Assembly: GCF_003610235.1 (NCBI RefSeq)
Contig: NZ_RAPR01000001.1
Coordinates: 6,758,001-6,822,000 of the forward strand
Origin: Catellatospora citrea
Lineage (GTDB): Bacteria; Actinomycetota; Actinomycetes; Mycobacteriales; Micromonosporaceae
Length of the DNA: 64,000 nt
Reading direction: 5' to 3'
The stretch's first letter is position 1; each line of letters opens with the position of its first letter. Positions 41,401 to 50,398 of this stretch are shown piece by piece. A model generated the notes under the pieces. The model searched no databases, was not told where the DNA came from, and worked only from the letters and a program-made list of their open reading frames with translations. A program made the translations under genes and the position numbers.

Positions 41401-44319
41401 CAGCGCGTCGATACCCGTCAGGTTCACCGGGGCGTAGGACCAGAAGTCGCCGTCCTCGATGAAGCCGATGTTCTGGAAGCCGCCGGCGGTGTCCGTCGTC
41501 GTCTCCAGTTGCACGCCCGGGTCGCCGCCGCCGACGCCGTCCGGAGCCCGTCCGGTGGCGGTGAAGTACTCGGCCTGCTTGCGCTTGGGCTGCAGCTGTT
41601 CGATCGCCCTGCCGGTCAACGGGTTGGAGCCGCCGGCTCCGCCGGCATCGGTGTAGGTGGCCTCGAACACGGCGAACACGTTGGCGTCAGCGCCGTGGCC
41701 GGAGGCCAGCGACGTCTGCACGGTGCCGGTGCACCCGGTGTACGACTGCAGGGGGTGGGCGTGCTGGTCGTGACCCAGGTAGTACTGCAGCCTCACCCGC
41801 GAGCAGTCGATCGTCCCGTCCTCCGGGTCGGTCACCGCGACGGTGTACTTGACCTGGTCACCCCACTCGAAGAAGCCGCCGTCCGGCGGGAACGAGATGG
41901 TGACGGTGGGCGCGGTGTTGCCGACCGTGATCGTCACGTTCGCGACGGCCGTACGGTTGGCGGTGTTGGTGACCGTCAGCTGCGCCGTGTAGTCACCGGC
42001 AGCCGGGTAGGTGTGCGACGGGTTGGCCGCGGTGGAGGTGCCACCGTCACCGAACGTCCACGCGTAGCTCAGCGCCCCGCCGTTCGGGTCACGCGACCCG
42101 GCGCTGGAGAACTGCACCGTTAGCGGCGCCGGTCCGGAGTCCGGCGTGCCGGTCGCGACCGCGATCGGGGCCCGCTCGCCTGCTATGTAGTCGACGCGGT
42201 AGATCCCGGAGTCGCCGTTGTTGCCGCCGAATCCGGTACCCCACTCGATCAGGTAGAGCGCGCCGTCGGGACCGAACTCGAAGTCCATCGGCCGCAGGAA
42301 GGTCATGCCGCTGAGCATGTTGTTGATGTCGACCAGCGACTTGCCGTCGGCGGCGACCTGGAACGCGTACATCTTGTTCTGGTTCCACTCGCCGAACATC
42401 GCCTTGCCGTCGTAGTACGCCGGCCACTTGCGCTCGGAGACGAGGTCGGGGTCGTAGCGGTAGACCGGACCGCCCATCGGCGCACCGCCGCCACCGATCT
42501 CCGGGAACAGCGCGTTGCCGCTGTAGTCGTAGTCGACGGTGGCGCTGACCGCGGGCGGGAGGTTGGTCAGACCCGTGTTGTTGGGCGAGTTGTTGACCGG
42601 CGCCGCGCAGTCGAACTTCGCGCCGGCCGGTCCGCTCGGGAAGGTGTAGTCGTTGTAGGCGTAGTTAGCCCCGTGGCAGTACGGCCAGCCGTAGTTGCCG
42701 GGCTGGACGATGTTCCATTCGACGGTCCCCTCCGGGCCGCGGTTCGGGTTCGCCGCGCCCGCGTCCGGGCCGTAGTCGGCCACGTACAGCGTGTTCGTCT
42801 TCGCGTCGATGCCGATCCGGAACGGGTTGCGGAAGCCCATCGCGAAGATCTCCGGCCGGGTCATCGCCGTACCCTGCGGGAAGAGGTTCCCACTCGGAAT
42901 GGTGTAGGTGCCGTCCGCCTCCGGGTGGATGCGCAGCACCTTGCCGCGCAGGTCGTTGGTGTTGCCGGAGGTGCGCTGGGCGTCATAGTTCTGGCGCCCG
43001 GCCCGCTCGTCGATCGGGGTGAACGAGTCGGACTCGAACGGGTTGGTGTTGTCGCCGGTGGCCAGGTACAGGTTGCCGGCGCTGTCGAACACCATCGAAC
43101 CGCCGGCGTGGCAGCAGGTGGTGCGCTGCGTCGTCACTTCCAGCACAACCTTCTCGCTGGCCAGGTCGATGCTGTCGCCGCTGACCGTGAACCGGGAGAT
43201 CCGGTTACGCGTCATCCCGTCGTTGGGCGCCCAGTACAGGTAGACCCAGTTGGTGGTGGCGAAGTTCGGGTCCAGCCGGATGCCGATCAGGCCGTCCTCG
43301 TTGCCGGTGAAGACGTCCAGGTCGACCGCGGTCACCGTGGTGCCGGTGGCGGGCTTGATGATCTGCACCCGGCCGTCGCGCTCGATGTAGAAGACCCGGC
43401 CGTCCGGCGCGATGTCGAGCTCCATCGGATTCTGCGTGTTGCTGTCCAGCGTCACCTTCTCGTACCCGCTGGTCAGCGACGCGCTGCAGTCGGAGTCGAG
43501 CGCGCCGGCCGCTGTCTGGATGCCGCCGAGCAGGTGAGCCAGGAATGAGGGCTCGCTGTACGACGCGATGGTGTGACCGATGCCGGTGTACCAGGACCGG
43601 CCGCCGTCGTAATCCTGGCACCACGCGATCGGGTGGTCGGCGCCCATCGCACCGGTGCCCGGCGAGTAGGACCGCTCGTCCAGACTGGCCAGCACGTGCA
43701 CCTTGCTGCGCGGGTTCGCCTGGTAGTTGTACCACTCGTCGAGGCGCGACCACTGCGCCGGCAGGGAAGCCGTGGACGGGTGCGCCGGGTCCTCGACCTT
43801 GATGGTCGCCTGCTGGTTGTTCGGGTGCGCAGAGAAGTATGCGCCGACCAGGCTGCCGTACCACGCCCAGCCGTACTCGGTGTCCGACGCCGAATGCACG
43901 CCGGCAAAACCGCCACCGGCACGGATGTAGCGCTCGAAGGCCCCCTGCTGAGCGGCGTCGAGCACGTCACCGGTGGTCGACAGCCAGATCACCGCCGCGT
44001 ACTGCGCGAGGTTGGCGTCGGTGAACGCGCCGGCGTCCTCCGTCGCGGCAACCGTGAACCCGTTGTCGGCGCCGAGCTGCTGGATCGCTGCGATACCAGC
44101 GGGAATGGAATCATGCCGGAACCCGGCGGTCTTCGAGAAGACCAGCACCGAGAACGGAGCAAGCGCCGCATTGGCTTGACGGGTGGTTGCCGGCGCGGCC
44201 TGCGCGGGCGACTGCCCGACGGCAAGCGCGGTCACGGTCATGGCGAGCGCGAGCACCGAACCTAGGAGTGATCGCGCTCTGACATTCGGATGGCTGCGGC
44301 TGCGACGTTGTGCGGACAC
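38479..44319 (-). CDS. Secreted multidomain ThuA / glucose-sorbosone dehydrogenase-like protein with PKD and carbohydrate-binding modules
   Basis: 1,946 residues. Order: signal peptide (cleavage after AQA near 41); ThuA domain (about 55-270, VLVFSKTAGFRHDSIPAG, GGGFAGVHSASDTEYGW); PQQ-type glucose/sorbosone dehydrogenase propeller (about 280-730, HAGGSMVFDSAGNLYLATGDN, YGWPYCHGANY); PKD domain (about 735-825); CBM6-like module (about 930-1060); second PKD (about 1070-1155); two DUF1349/LamG-like modules (about 1165-1570); three Ig-like repeats of the DDTAPVTTA/GAGVA type (about 1580-1850); helical C-terminus. Such proteins are exported sugar-oxidising or polysaccharide-binding enzymes. Monocistronic, with a strong terminator downstream. 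Confidence 0.87.
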   Translation of the reverse strand: MSAQRRSRSHPNVRARSLLGSVLALAMTVTALAVGQSPAQAAPATTRQANAALAPFSVLVFSKTAGFRHDSIPAGIAAIQQLGADNGFTVAATEDAGAFTDANLAQYAAVIWLSTTGDVLDAAQQGAFERYIRAGGGFAGVHSASDTEYGWAWYGSLVGAYFSAHPNNQQATIKVEDPAHPSTASLPAQWSRLDEWYNYQANPRSKVHVLASLDERSYSPGTGAMGADHPIAWCQDYDGGRSWYTGIGHTIASYSEPSFLAHLLGGIQTAAGALDSDCSASLTSGYEKVTLDSNTQNPMELDIAPDGRVFYIERDGRVQIIKPATGTTVTAVDLDVFTGNEDGLIGIRLDPNFATTNWVYLYWAPNDGMTRNRISRFTVSGDSIDLASEKVVLEVTTQRTTCCHAGGSMVFDSAGNLYLATGDNTNPFESDSFTPIDERAGRQNYDAQRTSGNTNDLRGKVLRIHPEADGTYTIPSGNLFPQGTAMTRPEIFAMGFRNPFRIGIDAKTNTLYVADYGPDAGAANPNRGPEGTVEWNIVQPGNYGWPYCHGANYAYNDYTFPSGPAGAKFDCAAPVNNSPNNTGLTNLPPAVSATVDYDYSGNALFPEIGGGGAPMGGPVYRYDPDLVSERKWPAYYDGKAMFGEWNQNKMYAFQVAADGKSLVDINNMLSGMTFLRPMDFEFGPDGALYLIEWGTGFGGNNGDSGIYRVDYIAGERAPIAVATGTPDSGPAPLTVQFSSAGSRDPNGGALSYAWTFGDGGTSTAANPSHTYPAAGDYTAQLTVTNTANRTAVANVTITVGNTAPTVTISFPPDGGFFEWGDQVKYTVAVTDPEDGTIDCSRVRLQYYLGHDQHAHPLQSYTGCTGTVQTSLASGHGADANVFAVFEATYTDAGGAGGSNPLTGRAIEQLQPKRKQAEYFTATGRAPDGVGGGDPGVQLETTTDTAGGFQNIGFIEDGDFWSYAPVNLTGIDALRFRVASNAAGGRIEVRAGAADGPVLATATAPGTGGWQTFTDVTATLSSPSTVTGPLFLVAKNPVGDTGTGSLLNVNWVDFLGRGVTDNAPPVVTASAMPTTGTAPVLVTFTGSATDAEGDNPLTYLWEFGDGATAGTANATHTYAAPGTYTATLTVSDARGAKSYANVVVRVEAPNNACLGARSDNFDGTALDKGRWSTVVRENQLYSVSGGTLLLPTAVGDLYGSRNDATNLILQPAPDGAWQATTKVSVTVAADYQQAGLIVYGDDENYAKLDLLYGGSRKFEFIRETAGTPRNGAADAVSAPAELGSTAYLRLISDGVNLTAAWSADGVTFAPVGQSAALAGIVNPKVGMFALNGGTTAPVVDAAFDWFQLTPDAPAGPIDPSDEFAGSTLDRCKWDAVVREDAAKYRLAGGKLEIDVPNGDIYTGNNTGPTNFILQNAPSGDWTLETKVDGSQLNEQYQQAGLMVYLDDDNYLKLDYIVDNTAGSPVSRRIEFRSEIASVVQNPQPGITNLTGAVWHLRLARVGSVYTASYSADGTTWTALEPLTNTVVGDTAEVGLFTLGANQTASKPASFDYFRLTTPGTGDTTAPVTTAAVTGAATGGWYTESPTVTLTAADEAAGSGVASTQYQLDDATAWTAYTEPVLISGTGAHQLRYRSTDTAGNVEQAKTVEVKVDTTAPITTATFAPANDDGWHAGQVPVVLAATDAGAGVAKLEWSLDGGPWTPYTEPVNIGGDGQHELLYRATDGAGNVETLKSANLKVDGNQPTVIVAGLADGQLYGDSQDVRVTFQAVDPTSGIASVVGTLNGASYATGTLQAMYELRLGLHELTVTATDKAGNKTVSTVRFYVTTSLRDMQNLLDRFKATSRLPANAHKKLTTKLTAARQAEANGNDTKAINQLKEFRALALNTSLVPEAEVRAVLVRDTDAMIIRLGGTPPTNAGVKANGSTSLAGVGRLDGDAVRIGKNGRLR

Positions 44320-45122
44320 GAAGAGTCTCCAATGCCTGGACGGGACTTCAGGGCCCGCCGCGGCTCGCCGAAGACCATTGGGGGTAATAGTTCATGCCCT
44401 GAACAAACTAGCGGCGCTGCCGAAGTTGTGGTCAGAATGACGCCGGTCAATTTAGTAACGTTTCGATAACACGCCCGACATCGATAAAGTCCTCGCTGGT
44501 CAAGCCCTTGGGGACTCTGCTAAGCGGGGCACGACCACTCGCCATCGAGCCGCCCGACGGCCACGACTCCGAAGGCGATCTCGCTTCCAGTACGGCTTCG
44601 GCCGGCGCGAGTTTGCGTGCGGCGGCGTCACGGGCCTGTTGTGCGGCGGTTCGGTTCAGGCGAAAGCCCGTCGGTTCCTATCGGGCGTCGTCGCGTCGCC
44701 GCCGCAGGCGATGCGGTGAAGGCATTTCGCTACCAGGTCACCCGGCACTGATTCAAGGCGCTACGGTGCCGCAGTCAGCGCGCACGGATTGACTGGAACC
44801 GGATGGGTCGGTCAGACACTCGATGGCTACCCGAAGTCCGCGCGATGCATCCCTTCCCGGTTGTGCGCTTCGCAGCCAGAACCTGAGGCAGGAGGCCGGT
44901 GCGGCAGTTCCGCACCCTGGGATCCGTGCGGGGGCCGGTTCGCAAGGGCGGTCCCTGTCGCGACCGGAACACCAGGCGGTGCGACTTGTCCCAGGCGCGC
45001 CGCATGCCGTCGATTTGGTTGGCAACCGAACAGTCAAATCGCCGCACCGTCCGAGTGATACGCGTTGGCCGACGTCCTGACTACCATCGACACATTCAGA
45101 CACTTCGTTCTGGGGGGTACGG
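44320..45122. other. Intergenic region between two divergent secreted-protein genes
   Basis: 803 bp that must hold promoters for the ThuA-type gene and the C39-like peptidase gene. A minus-strand stretch near 44560-44690 reads PTGFRLNRTAAQQARDAAAR then KLAPAEAVLEARS in one frame, possibly a gene remnant, but without start, stop or recognisable family. No RNA gene is visible. Confidence 0.35.
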
Positions 45123-45833
45123 GTGAAACTGAGGGTCTATCTAGCTGCGGTCGTGGTAGCAGCCCCGCTCTTGTTCGGCGGTACGGCCGCGTCGGCCGCA
45201 CCGGCACCGGGTGGGTTCAGTGGCGACGACGGCGGCAACCACCCGAGCGTGGGCACGCCGCGACCGGACAAGCTCGCCGCGCTGGCCGCGTTGCATCAGG
45301 CACGCGGTGGCGGTGCATCAACACTCGCCACCGCCGGCAGCCGCACACTCACGGTCGTGGTGCAACAACAGTCGACGTCGTACTACTGTGTGCCGGCCTC
45401 GACTCGCGTCGCGCTGTCGGCGTTCATCAGCAGCCTGCCTTCCCAGGCGACGCTCGCCGGCAAGCTCGGCACCACCACCTCTGGCACGACCACCGCGAAC
45501 GCCGCCGGCGTGCTGAACTCTTACCAGTCGCGCAACTACTACGTCTACTCTGCCGACAGCACGCTCACCCAGTACCGCGACCGGATCCAGGTCGACATTC
45601 AGAACTACGCCGCGCCGCTGGTCAACCGGACGCAGATGCAACTGCTGCCTTGGTACGCCGGTTCGCTGTCCGGCAACCACGCGATCTCCACCTACGGGTA
45701 CTACTACGCTACGAAGGTGTCCCAGGCCTACGTGTACGACCCGTGGACCGACTCGCGGGCGGGTCGCAAGACGATCTATACATCGACGCTGTACGACGCC
45801 GGAGCAGCGCTCCAGCATGGCCTCGTCTGGTGA
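45123..45833 (+). CDS. Secreted C39-like cysteine peptidase family protein
   Basis: 236 residues from GTG 45123. The signal peptide LRVYLAAVVVAAPLLFGG..ASAAPAPG precedes a papain-like C39_2 domain: QQSTSYYCVPASTRVALSAF (catalytic Cys near 89), SGNHAISTYGYY (His near 186) and AYVYDPWTD (Asp near 206). It probably acts outside the cell as a peptidase or a non-bacteriocin C39 relative. The stop overlaps the next gene by GTGA, so it is co-translated with a lipoprotein. Confidence 0.78.
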   Translation: MKLRVYLAAVVVAAPLLFGGTAASAAPAPGGFSGDDGGNHPSVGTPRPDKLAALAALHQARGGGASTLATAGSRTLTVVVQQQSTSYYCVPASTRVALSAFISSLPSQATLAGKLGTTTSGTTTANAAGVLNSYQSRNYYVYSADSTLTQYRDRIQVDIQNYAAPLVNRTQMQLLPWYAGSLSGNHAISTYGYYYATKVSQAYVYDPWTDSRAGRKTIYTSTLYDAGAALQHGLVW

Positions 45834-46942
45834 AGCTGTTTCGAGTCGGACGGACGGCGACCGCGCTCGGCGTGGTCGCCGTTTCCATCGCCCTAGCCGC
45901 CTGCCAGGGCGATGGAGGTGATCCAACGCCGCAGCTGACGCAGGTCACCGATGTTGCGGAGTTGGGTCTCCCGGGTGTGATCTCTGTTGACCACGCGTTC
46001 CGGCTGCCGGCCGGTGTCCGCGTTGCTCACTACGGCGCCCACACCGACGGTGCGCGGATCGTCTTCGGCGTAGACCCACCGGAAGGGCGGCCCGCCGCCG
46101 CGACTGGCAGATACGGCATCGTCACGCTGTCCGATGCTCGCCTCACGTTCCGCGACGCGAGCCAGGCCGGCGCCTTGACCGACTACCTGGCGATCGTCGC
46201 TGCCGCGGATGGCAGTCATCTCATTCGCGTCGAAGCGGTCGAGCTGCCGCCGGCGCAATGCCCTGACATCCCCGTGACCTGCTATCGGTGGAGCATCACC
46301 GACGAGCTGATGACGGACGGCAAGCCTCGCGTGATCACTACCGGAGATCGACCCACCGCCGCCAATGAGGTACCACAGCCGGTGGCCAACGGCAGCGGGG
46401 TGGTGTGGCTGACGACGGACCACGGCATCGCGCAGGTCTGGGCCTACCAGCCCGGCGGCGAGCCGCGCCGCATCGGCACCCAGATGCGGCCCGGAATCCT
46501 GTCGGCCACCGCCGACCAGGCCTGGGTCGGCACCCCCGTGGACGATGCCGCGATCTACCGGCTACCCCTCTCGGGTGCAGCGGCCGCGACCCGTGTCGCG
46601 CTCCCGCCGACCGCTGGATTGGCGACCGTAGCCGGTTCGCGGGTGGCGTTCCGCGTCGACGAAAGCCCGCAGTCGCGAGCGCTGTGCGTGGCCGACCTGC
46701 CCGACCCGCGCACCTGCCGGAAGGTCTTCACGGCACCTGACATCTATGCGCTGTACTGGCTTGGTCCGGACGCCCTCCTCGTCTCCGCGCCGGACGGTTA
46801 CAGCCTGGTTCGCCTCGACGGAACGATCTCCCGGCTACCGCTGGACTACCTCTACCTCGTGCACTCCGATGGCGGCCGGTTGGCGTTTGTCGAACAGCTC
46901 GGTGACATCCAGGTCCTCGTGGTCGGGCATCTGGAGTCCTAG
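45830..46942 (+). CDS. Lipoprotein with predicted beta-propeller
   Basis: 370 residues from GTG 45830, inside the preceding stop. The signal ends in the lipobox SIALAAC, so the Cys near residue 21 would be lipidated and membrane-anchored. The mature protein has repeating strands with aromatic/DG turns (ATADQAWVGTPVDDAAIYRLPLSG, LYLVHSDGGRLAFVEQLGDIQVLVV), consistent with a WD40/TolB-like propeller. Paired with the C39-like protein, it may tether or regulate it at the cell surface; this is inference. Confidence 0.65.
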   Translation: MKLFRVGRTATALGVVAVSIALAACQGDGGDPTPQLTQVTDVAELGLPGVISVDHAFRLPAGVRVAHYGAHTDGARIVFGVDPPEGRPAAATGRYGIVTLSDARLTFRDASQAGALTDYLAIVAAADGSHLIRVEAVELPPAQCPDIPVTCYRWSITDELMTDGKPRVITTGDRPTAANEVPQPVANGSGVVWLTTDHGIAQVWAYQPGGEPRRIGTQMRPGILSATADQAWVGTPVDDAAIYRLPLSGAAAATRVALPPTAGLATVAGSRVAFRVDESPQSRALCVADLPDPRTCRKVFTAPDIYALYWLGPDALLVSAPDGYSLVRLDGTISRLPLDYLYLVHSDGGRLAFVEQLGDIQVLVVGHLES

Positions 46943-47228
46943 GCACGCCCTCAGCTCGGTCGGCGGACCGGCAGCGGTCGACGCGCTGCTGATGCTCGCC
47001 CGCAGACCAGGACCCACAGGTGCGCCCAGGCAGTCAAAGCGCGTGCAAAGACGGTCGACTCGGATGCTCGGGGGATGCCGCAGCTCACGGCGCTCGCCCG
47101 CGATGACGAGGCGGTGGTGCGGGCCGCCACCCTCAGTGGGCTCGCTACTGTAGCTGTGTTGTTGCGCCCCCCGCTTGGCCCCGCTGCGCGCTTTCGGGTA
47201 CGGCGACGCTGTTTGATGGACTGCAGTG

Positions 47229-48149
47229 TCAGCCGCAGTCCACGACGGCATCGGCGACTTCACGGCAGAAGTCATGCCGGAGTTGGGTCAGGCCCACACC
47301 GATGAGCTGGTCCGTGAAGCTCGAGTTGCCGAACTTGTCGTATCGGGCAATGAATGCCTTCCATGCGAGAGCACGCCCTGCCGAATCCTGCTGGTTCGGC
47401 TCAACGGCTGGGGCCAGATCCATCGGCTTAGCCTGGAATAAACTATCAATGTCGAAAAGGCCACCCTGATACCACATGTGAATCAAATGGTCGCCATTGT
47501 CGGGGTACTCGAACATGCATGACCGTATAGATACTGTGCTGGTGAGGTTCCGTGCACATGGAGATGTCACTGGAAAAAGGCCAAGGACTGCCCTGGCGTC
47601 AGCGATGAAGGATTTGGAGCCCCACAGGTACAAGTCGTTGTAGCTCTTCTGTGCTGCGGTGTATCCAGTCGCGTAGGCGGCAATCGCCGCATCACACCGG
47701 GCGATTTCATCGACCCGTTGCGGATCGATCCTGATATTGACTCCTATCGGCAAGGGTGGCGTTCCGAAAGAATGCGTTGCGCACGATTGAAGCTCGCCGA
47801 AGGTGACCTTAAGGTCGAACATGTGGTCGAGGAATTGCTCGTAAGACTGTCCCGTCGATGCCCGGATCTGCAGATCACGCTCGGCTCGAAGTTGGATGTT
47901 TACGGCTTCTATTTGGGCTTCGACGGTCGTCTGAGTCGCGATTGCCGTGGTGACTCCACCAATGAGCGCACCTAGCAAGGCCGCGACGACTGAGGTAACG
48001 GCGGTGAAAACGGTGGGTGAGCTGAGCCGTCGATACAGCCGTTTGGCCGCCGATCCCTTTCGGAGGTTCTCGGTTGATGCGGGGGCATCGTGAGTTCGTT
48101 CGTCTGGGACGTGGCCCTCGTCGGGCTGGGGTTCGTGCGCGTCTGCCAT
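47229..48149 (-). CDS. Membrane-anchored hypothetical protein
   Basis: About 306 residues from ATG 48149; the frame is open to 48239. A charged N-terminal ~50 residues precedes one transmembrane helix (TVFTAVTSVVAALLGALIGGVTTAIA), then a coiled-coil-like segment (EAQIEAVNIQLRAERDLQIRA) and a soluble C-terminal domain with six Cys. It is divergent from the restriction-like gene at 48290, with about 140 bp between. No domain recognised. Confidence 0.65.
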   Translation of the reverse strand: MADAHEPQPDEGHVPDERTHDAPASTENLRKGSAAKRLYRRLSSPTVFTAVTSVVAALLGALIGGVTTAIATQTTVEAQIEAVNIQLRAERDLQIRASTGQSYEQFLDHMFDLKVTFGELQSCATHSFGTPPLPIGVNIRIDPQRVDEIARCDAAIAAYATGYTAAQKSYNDLYLWGSKSFIADARAVLGLFPVTSPCARNLTSTVSIRSCMFEYPDNGDHLIHMWYQGGLFDIDSLFQAKPMDLAPAVEPNQQDSAGRALAWKAFIARYDKFGNSSFTDQLIGVGLTQLRHDFCREVADAVVDCG

Positions 48150-48289
48150 GGCTCGCCACGGTACCGCTGCGTCGCAACGATCCTTGTCCGGGTTGTGCGG
48201 GTCGGTGCGGGAGCTGCCACCCTCGGCTATTGCGCACAAGATCGTCGATAACCTTGGTGGCTGATTTGATCAGCTCTATGATCGCCCAC

Positions 48290-50398
48290 ATGACTGCCGA
48301 CAACCCCTCCGTCAGACCCCTTGAGCTCGCCAAGCAGAGGTCCCTGTGGCGCGGCCAGGCCGGCTCGATCCCGGGACTGCTCGGCGGTAAGGCGGTTTGG
48401 TTCCCGCTGGTCATCGAGCTCGTCAAGCTGGTCGGCGAGGGGCGCGCAGCCGGCCTCGACACCAAGCCCGAATTGTCGTTTGACATCGAGAGCGTTGTGC
48501 CCCGCCAGGGTGGCGCAGCCCCGAAACTGGAGCCTGCGACGTGGCGTGAGTACTACGGTTTCCTTCGAGGCGTCACGCTTGTCGAAAACATCGCGGACAA
48601 GCTCCACCTCACCCCGACCGGGGTGGAGCTTCGGTTCGATCCGACTCCCGAACGTCTTGCCGCAATCTTGGCAGATCGCATCAGATTGTTCGCAGAGACG
48701 CTCTCGGTGATCGCTGCAGAACCGCTCTCTGTCGATGAGGTCGATGAGGTCGTCCAAGCTCGTTATAGGCAGTCATGGAAGAGTAGGGGCAACACGCGCA
48801 GCCGGATGGACTGGCAAGAGGTTCTCGGCCTGATCGAGATGATCGGGAACAGGCGATGGGGCGCAACACCTGCGGGACACGCCCTGCTCGAGGGCCGCGT
48901 GATCGTGGAACCAGACGCCTTCGACGAGGAGTCCGACAGCACGGTCGAGATCCCACAGGCTCCGCAGGAGATCGCTGTCCTGCTCGAAGAGCTATCGACG
49001 GCAGCGCGCACACATGAGTCGCGCAACACCTACAACATCTGGGTGCCGAGTCCGCAGTCGAATCCCAACAAGGTCGAGAATCTCCGAAGGATTATCAACG
49101 CGGCGTCGGAACGAATCGGTCGCAAGGAGCTCTTCTCGTTCGTCTGCGAGACCTTCGATCTGAAGACGAGCAGCGTGGAGTCGATGCTGCCGTTCATGCG
49201 CGCGTCGGGGCTTCTCGTTGAGGTTGGCCGGGGGGTGTATGAAGCGACGCCTGCGGCGAGAGCCTGGATCGAGTCGGGTGAAGACCTGAACTTCATCCGT
49301 ATCCTGCACGCGAACATGAGGTTCGTCGGAGAGATGATCCGCGCCGTGCAGCACGACGTCACCCGGAATGACATGTACTCCGAAGCCGCCTTGTACGGGA
49401 TGAATGTTGACAAATGCCGGTGGATCGCTGGCTTTCTTCTCAGCCTGGGTCTGGTGGAGGAGTCTCGTCACGGAAGCCTCCGGGCCACACCGCGCGGGAT
49501 GGCGCTAGCCACCGAGCTGCCCCTGGCAGAGCTGTCGACAGCCGCACCTCGACTTGAGGGCGATGTCGTCCGGCACGTGGAAGAGGCAGCCCAGCCATCA
49601 AGCATGGGGCATAACCTGGGGCGGCTCGCCAGAGAGCCTCATGCGGGAGGTGAAAGTTCGGGCCGGGCTTTTGAGAACGCCATCCGCGACACGTTTCTCG
49701 CGATGGGGTTCGAAGCCCGGGTGATAAGCGGGTCCAGTGACACCGATGTCCTCCTTCGTTGGCGCGACCATGACGGCTCTCGAGTAACGGCGATCGTTGA
49801 GGCGAAGGCTCGATCATCTGGTCAGGTCACCCACACCGACGTTAGCGATGTGGCGATCGAAACGCACAGAATGCGCCACCAGGCGAACTTCGTAGCCATT
49901 GTGGGTCCTGCGTTCAGCGGTGACACCATCAAGAACATTGCATTGCAGAGGTCCTGGGCGATGCTGGGGGCGAACCGGTTGGGGGCGCTGGCTGAAGCGT
50001 CAATCGCGTTGGGACTTCGGCCGTGCGAGATAGGGCAGATGTTCGTCGTGCCGAACGGACTGTCCGTCCTCGATGACCTAATAGCTAGTCGTGAACGCGA
50101 GTTAGACATCGTGTCGTTCATGCTAACCAAGCTGTCCGAGGAGGAGAACGAGTCAGGTGAGGCGATTTCTGCGCGCGACATGTCCAGGGACGGGCGCAGA
50201 ACGGAACTGTGTCCGAGCGTCGAAGAGATCCTCGCCGCGATCGACACCTTGTCGGGATTGCCGGTTGACGCGCTGCGCCTGGTTGCCCCGGCCAGTAAAC
50301 CCATATTCGCTTCTTACGTTCTCGGTGACGCCTTAGCGGCTGCTAGGCGGCTTCGCGCACTTGCGGATGCAATCGAACGCCGAGGCGGCGAAGCCTAA
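48290..50398 (+). CDS. Winged-helix / PD-(D/E)XK restriction endonuclease-like protein
   Basis: About 702 residues from ATG 48290; ATG 48278 is an equally possible start. The first ~440 residues contain several winged-helix-like blocks (WREYYGFLRGVTLVENIADKLHLTPTGVELRF, MDWQEVLGLIEMIGNRRWGATPAGHALLEG, SSVESMLPFMRASGLLVEVGRGVYEATPAARAW). Next comes an Mrr/type-II-like nuclease core: GRAFENAIRDTFLAMGFEARV (Glu), SGSSDTDVLLRW (Asp) and TAIVEAKARSSG (ExK). A helical tail follows. This resembles stand-alone restriction enzymes with DNA-recognition winged helices; no methyltransferase is adjacent, so modification-dependent (type IV) cleavage is possible. Confidence 0.78.
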   Translation: MTADNPSVRPLELAKQRSLWRGQAGSIPGLLGGKAVWFPLVIELVKLVGEGRAAGLDTKPELSFDIESVVPRQGGAAPKLEPATWREYYGFLRGVTLVENIADKLHLTPTGVELRFDPTPERLAAILADRIRLFAETLSVIAAEPLSVDEVDEVVQARYRQSWKSRGNTRSRMDWQEVLGLIEMIGNRRWGATPAGHALLEGRVIVEPDAFDEESDSTVEIPQAPQEIAVLLEELSTAARTHESRNTYNIWVPSPQSNPNKVENLRRIINAASERIGRKELFSFVCETFDLKTSSVESMLPFMRASGLLVEVGRGVYEATPAARAWIESGEDLNFIRILHANMRFVGEMIRAVQHDVTRNDMYSEAALYGMNVDKCRWIAGFLLSLGLVEESRHGSLRATPRGMALATELPLAELSTAAPRLEGDVVRHVEEAAQPSSMGHNLGRLAREPHAGGESSGRAFENAIRDTFLAMGFEARVISGSSDTDVLLRWRDHDGSRVTAIVEAKARSSGQVTHTDVSDVAIETHRMRHQANFVAIVGPAFSGDTIKNIALQRSWAMLGANRLGALAEASIALGLRPCEIGQMFVVPNGLSVLDDLIASRERELDIVSFMLTKLSEEENESGEAISARDMSRDGRRTELCPSVEEILAAIDTLSGLPVDALRLVAPASKPIFASYVLGDALAAARRLRALADAIERRGGEA

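Noticed and set aside
47075..47228. HEAT-repeat-like fragment (LTALARDDEAVVRAATLSGLA)
   Set aside because: Only one repeat is visible and the frame then runs into unrelated sequence; too short to call a gene or pseudogene.
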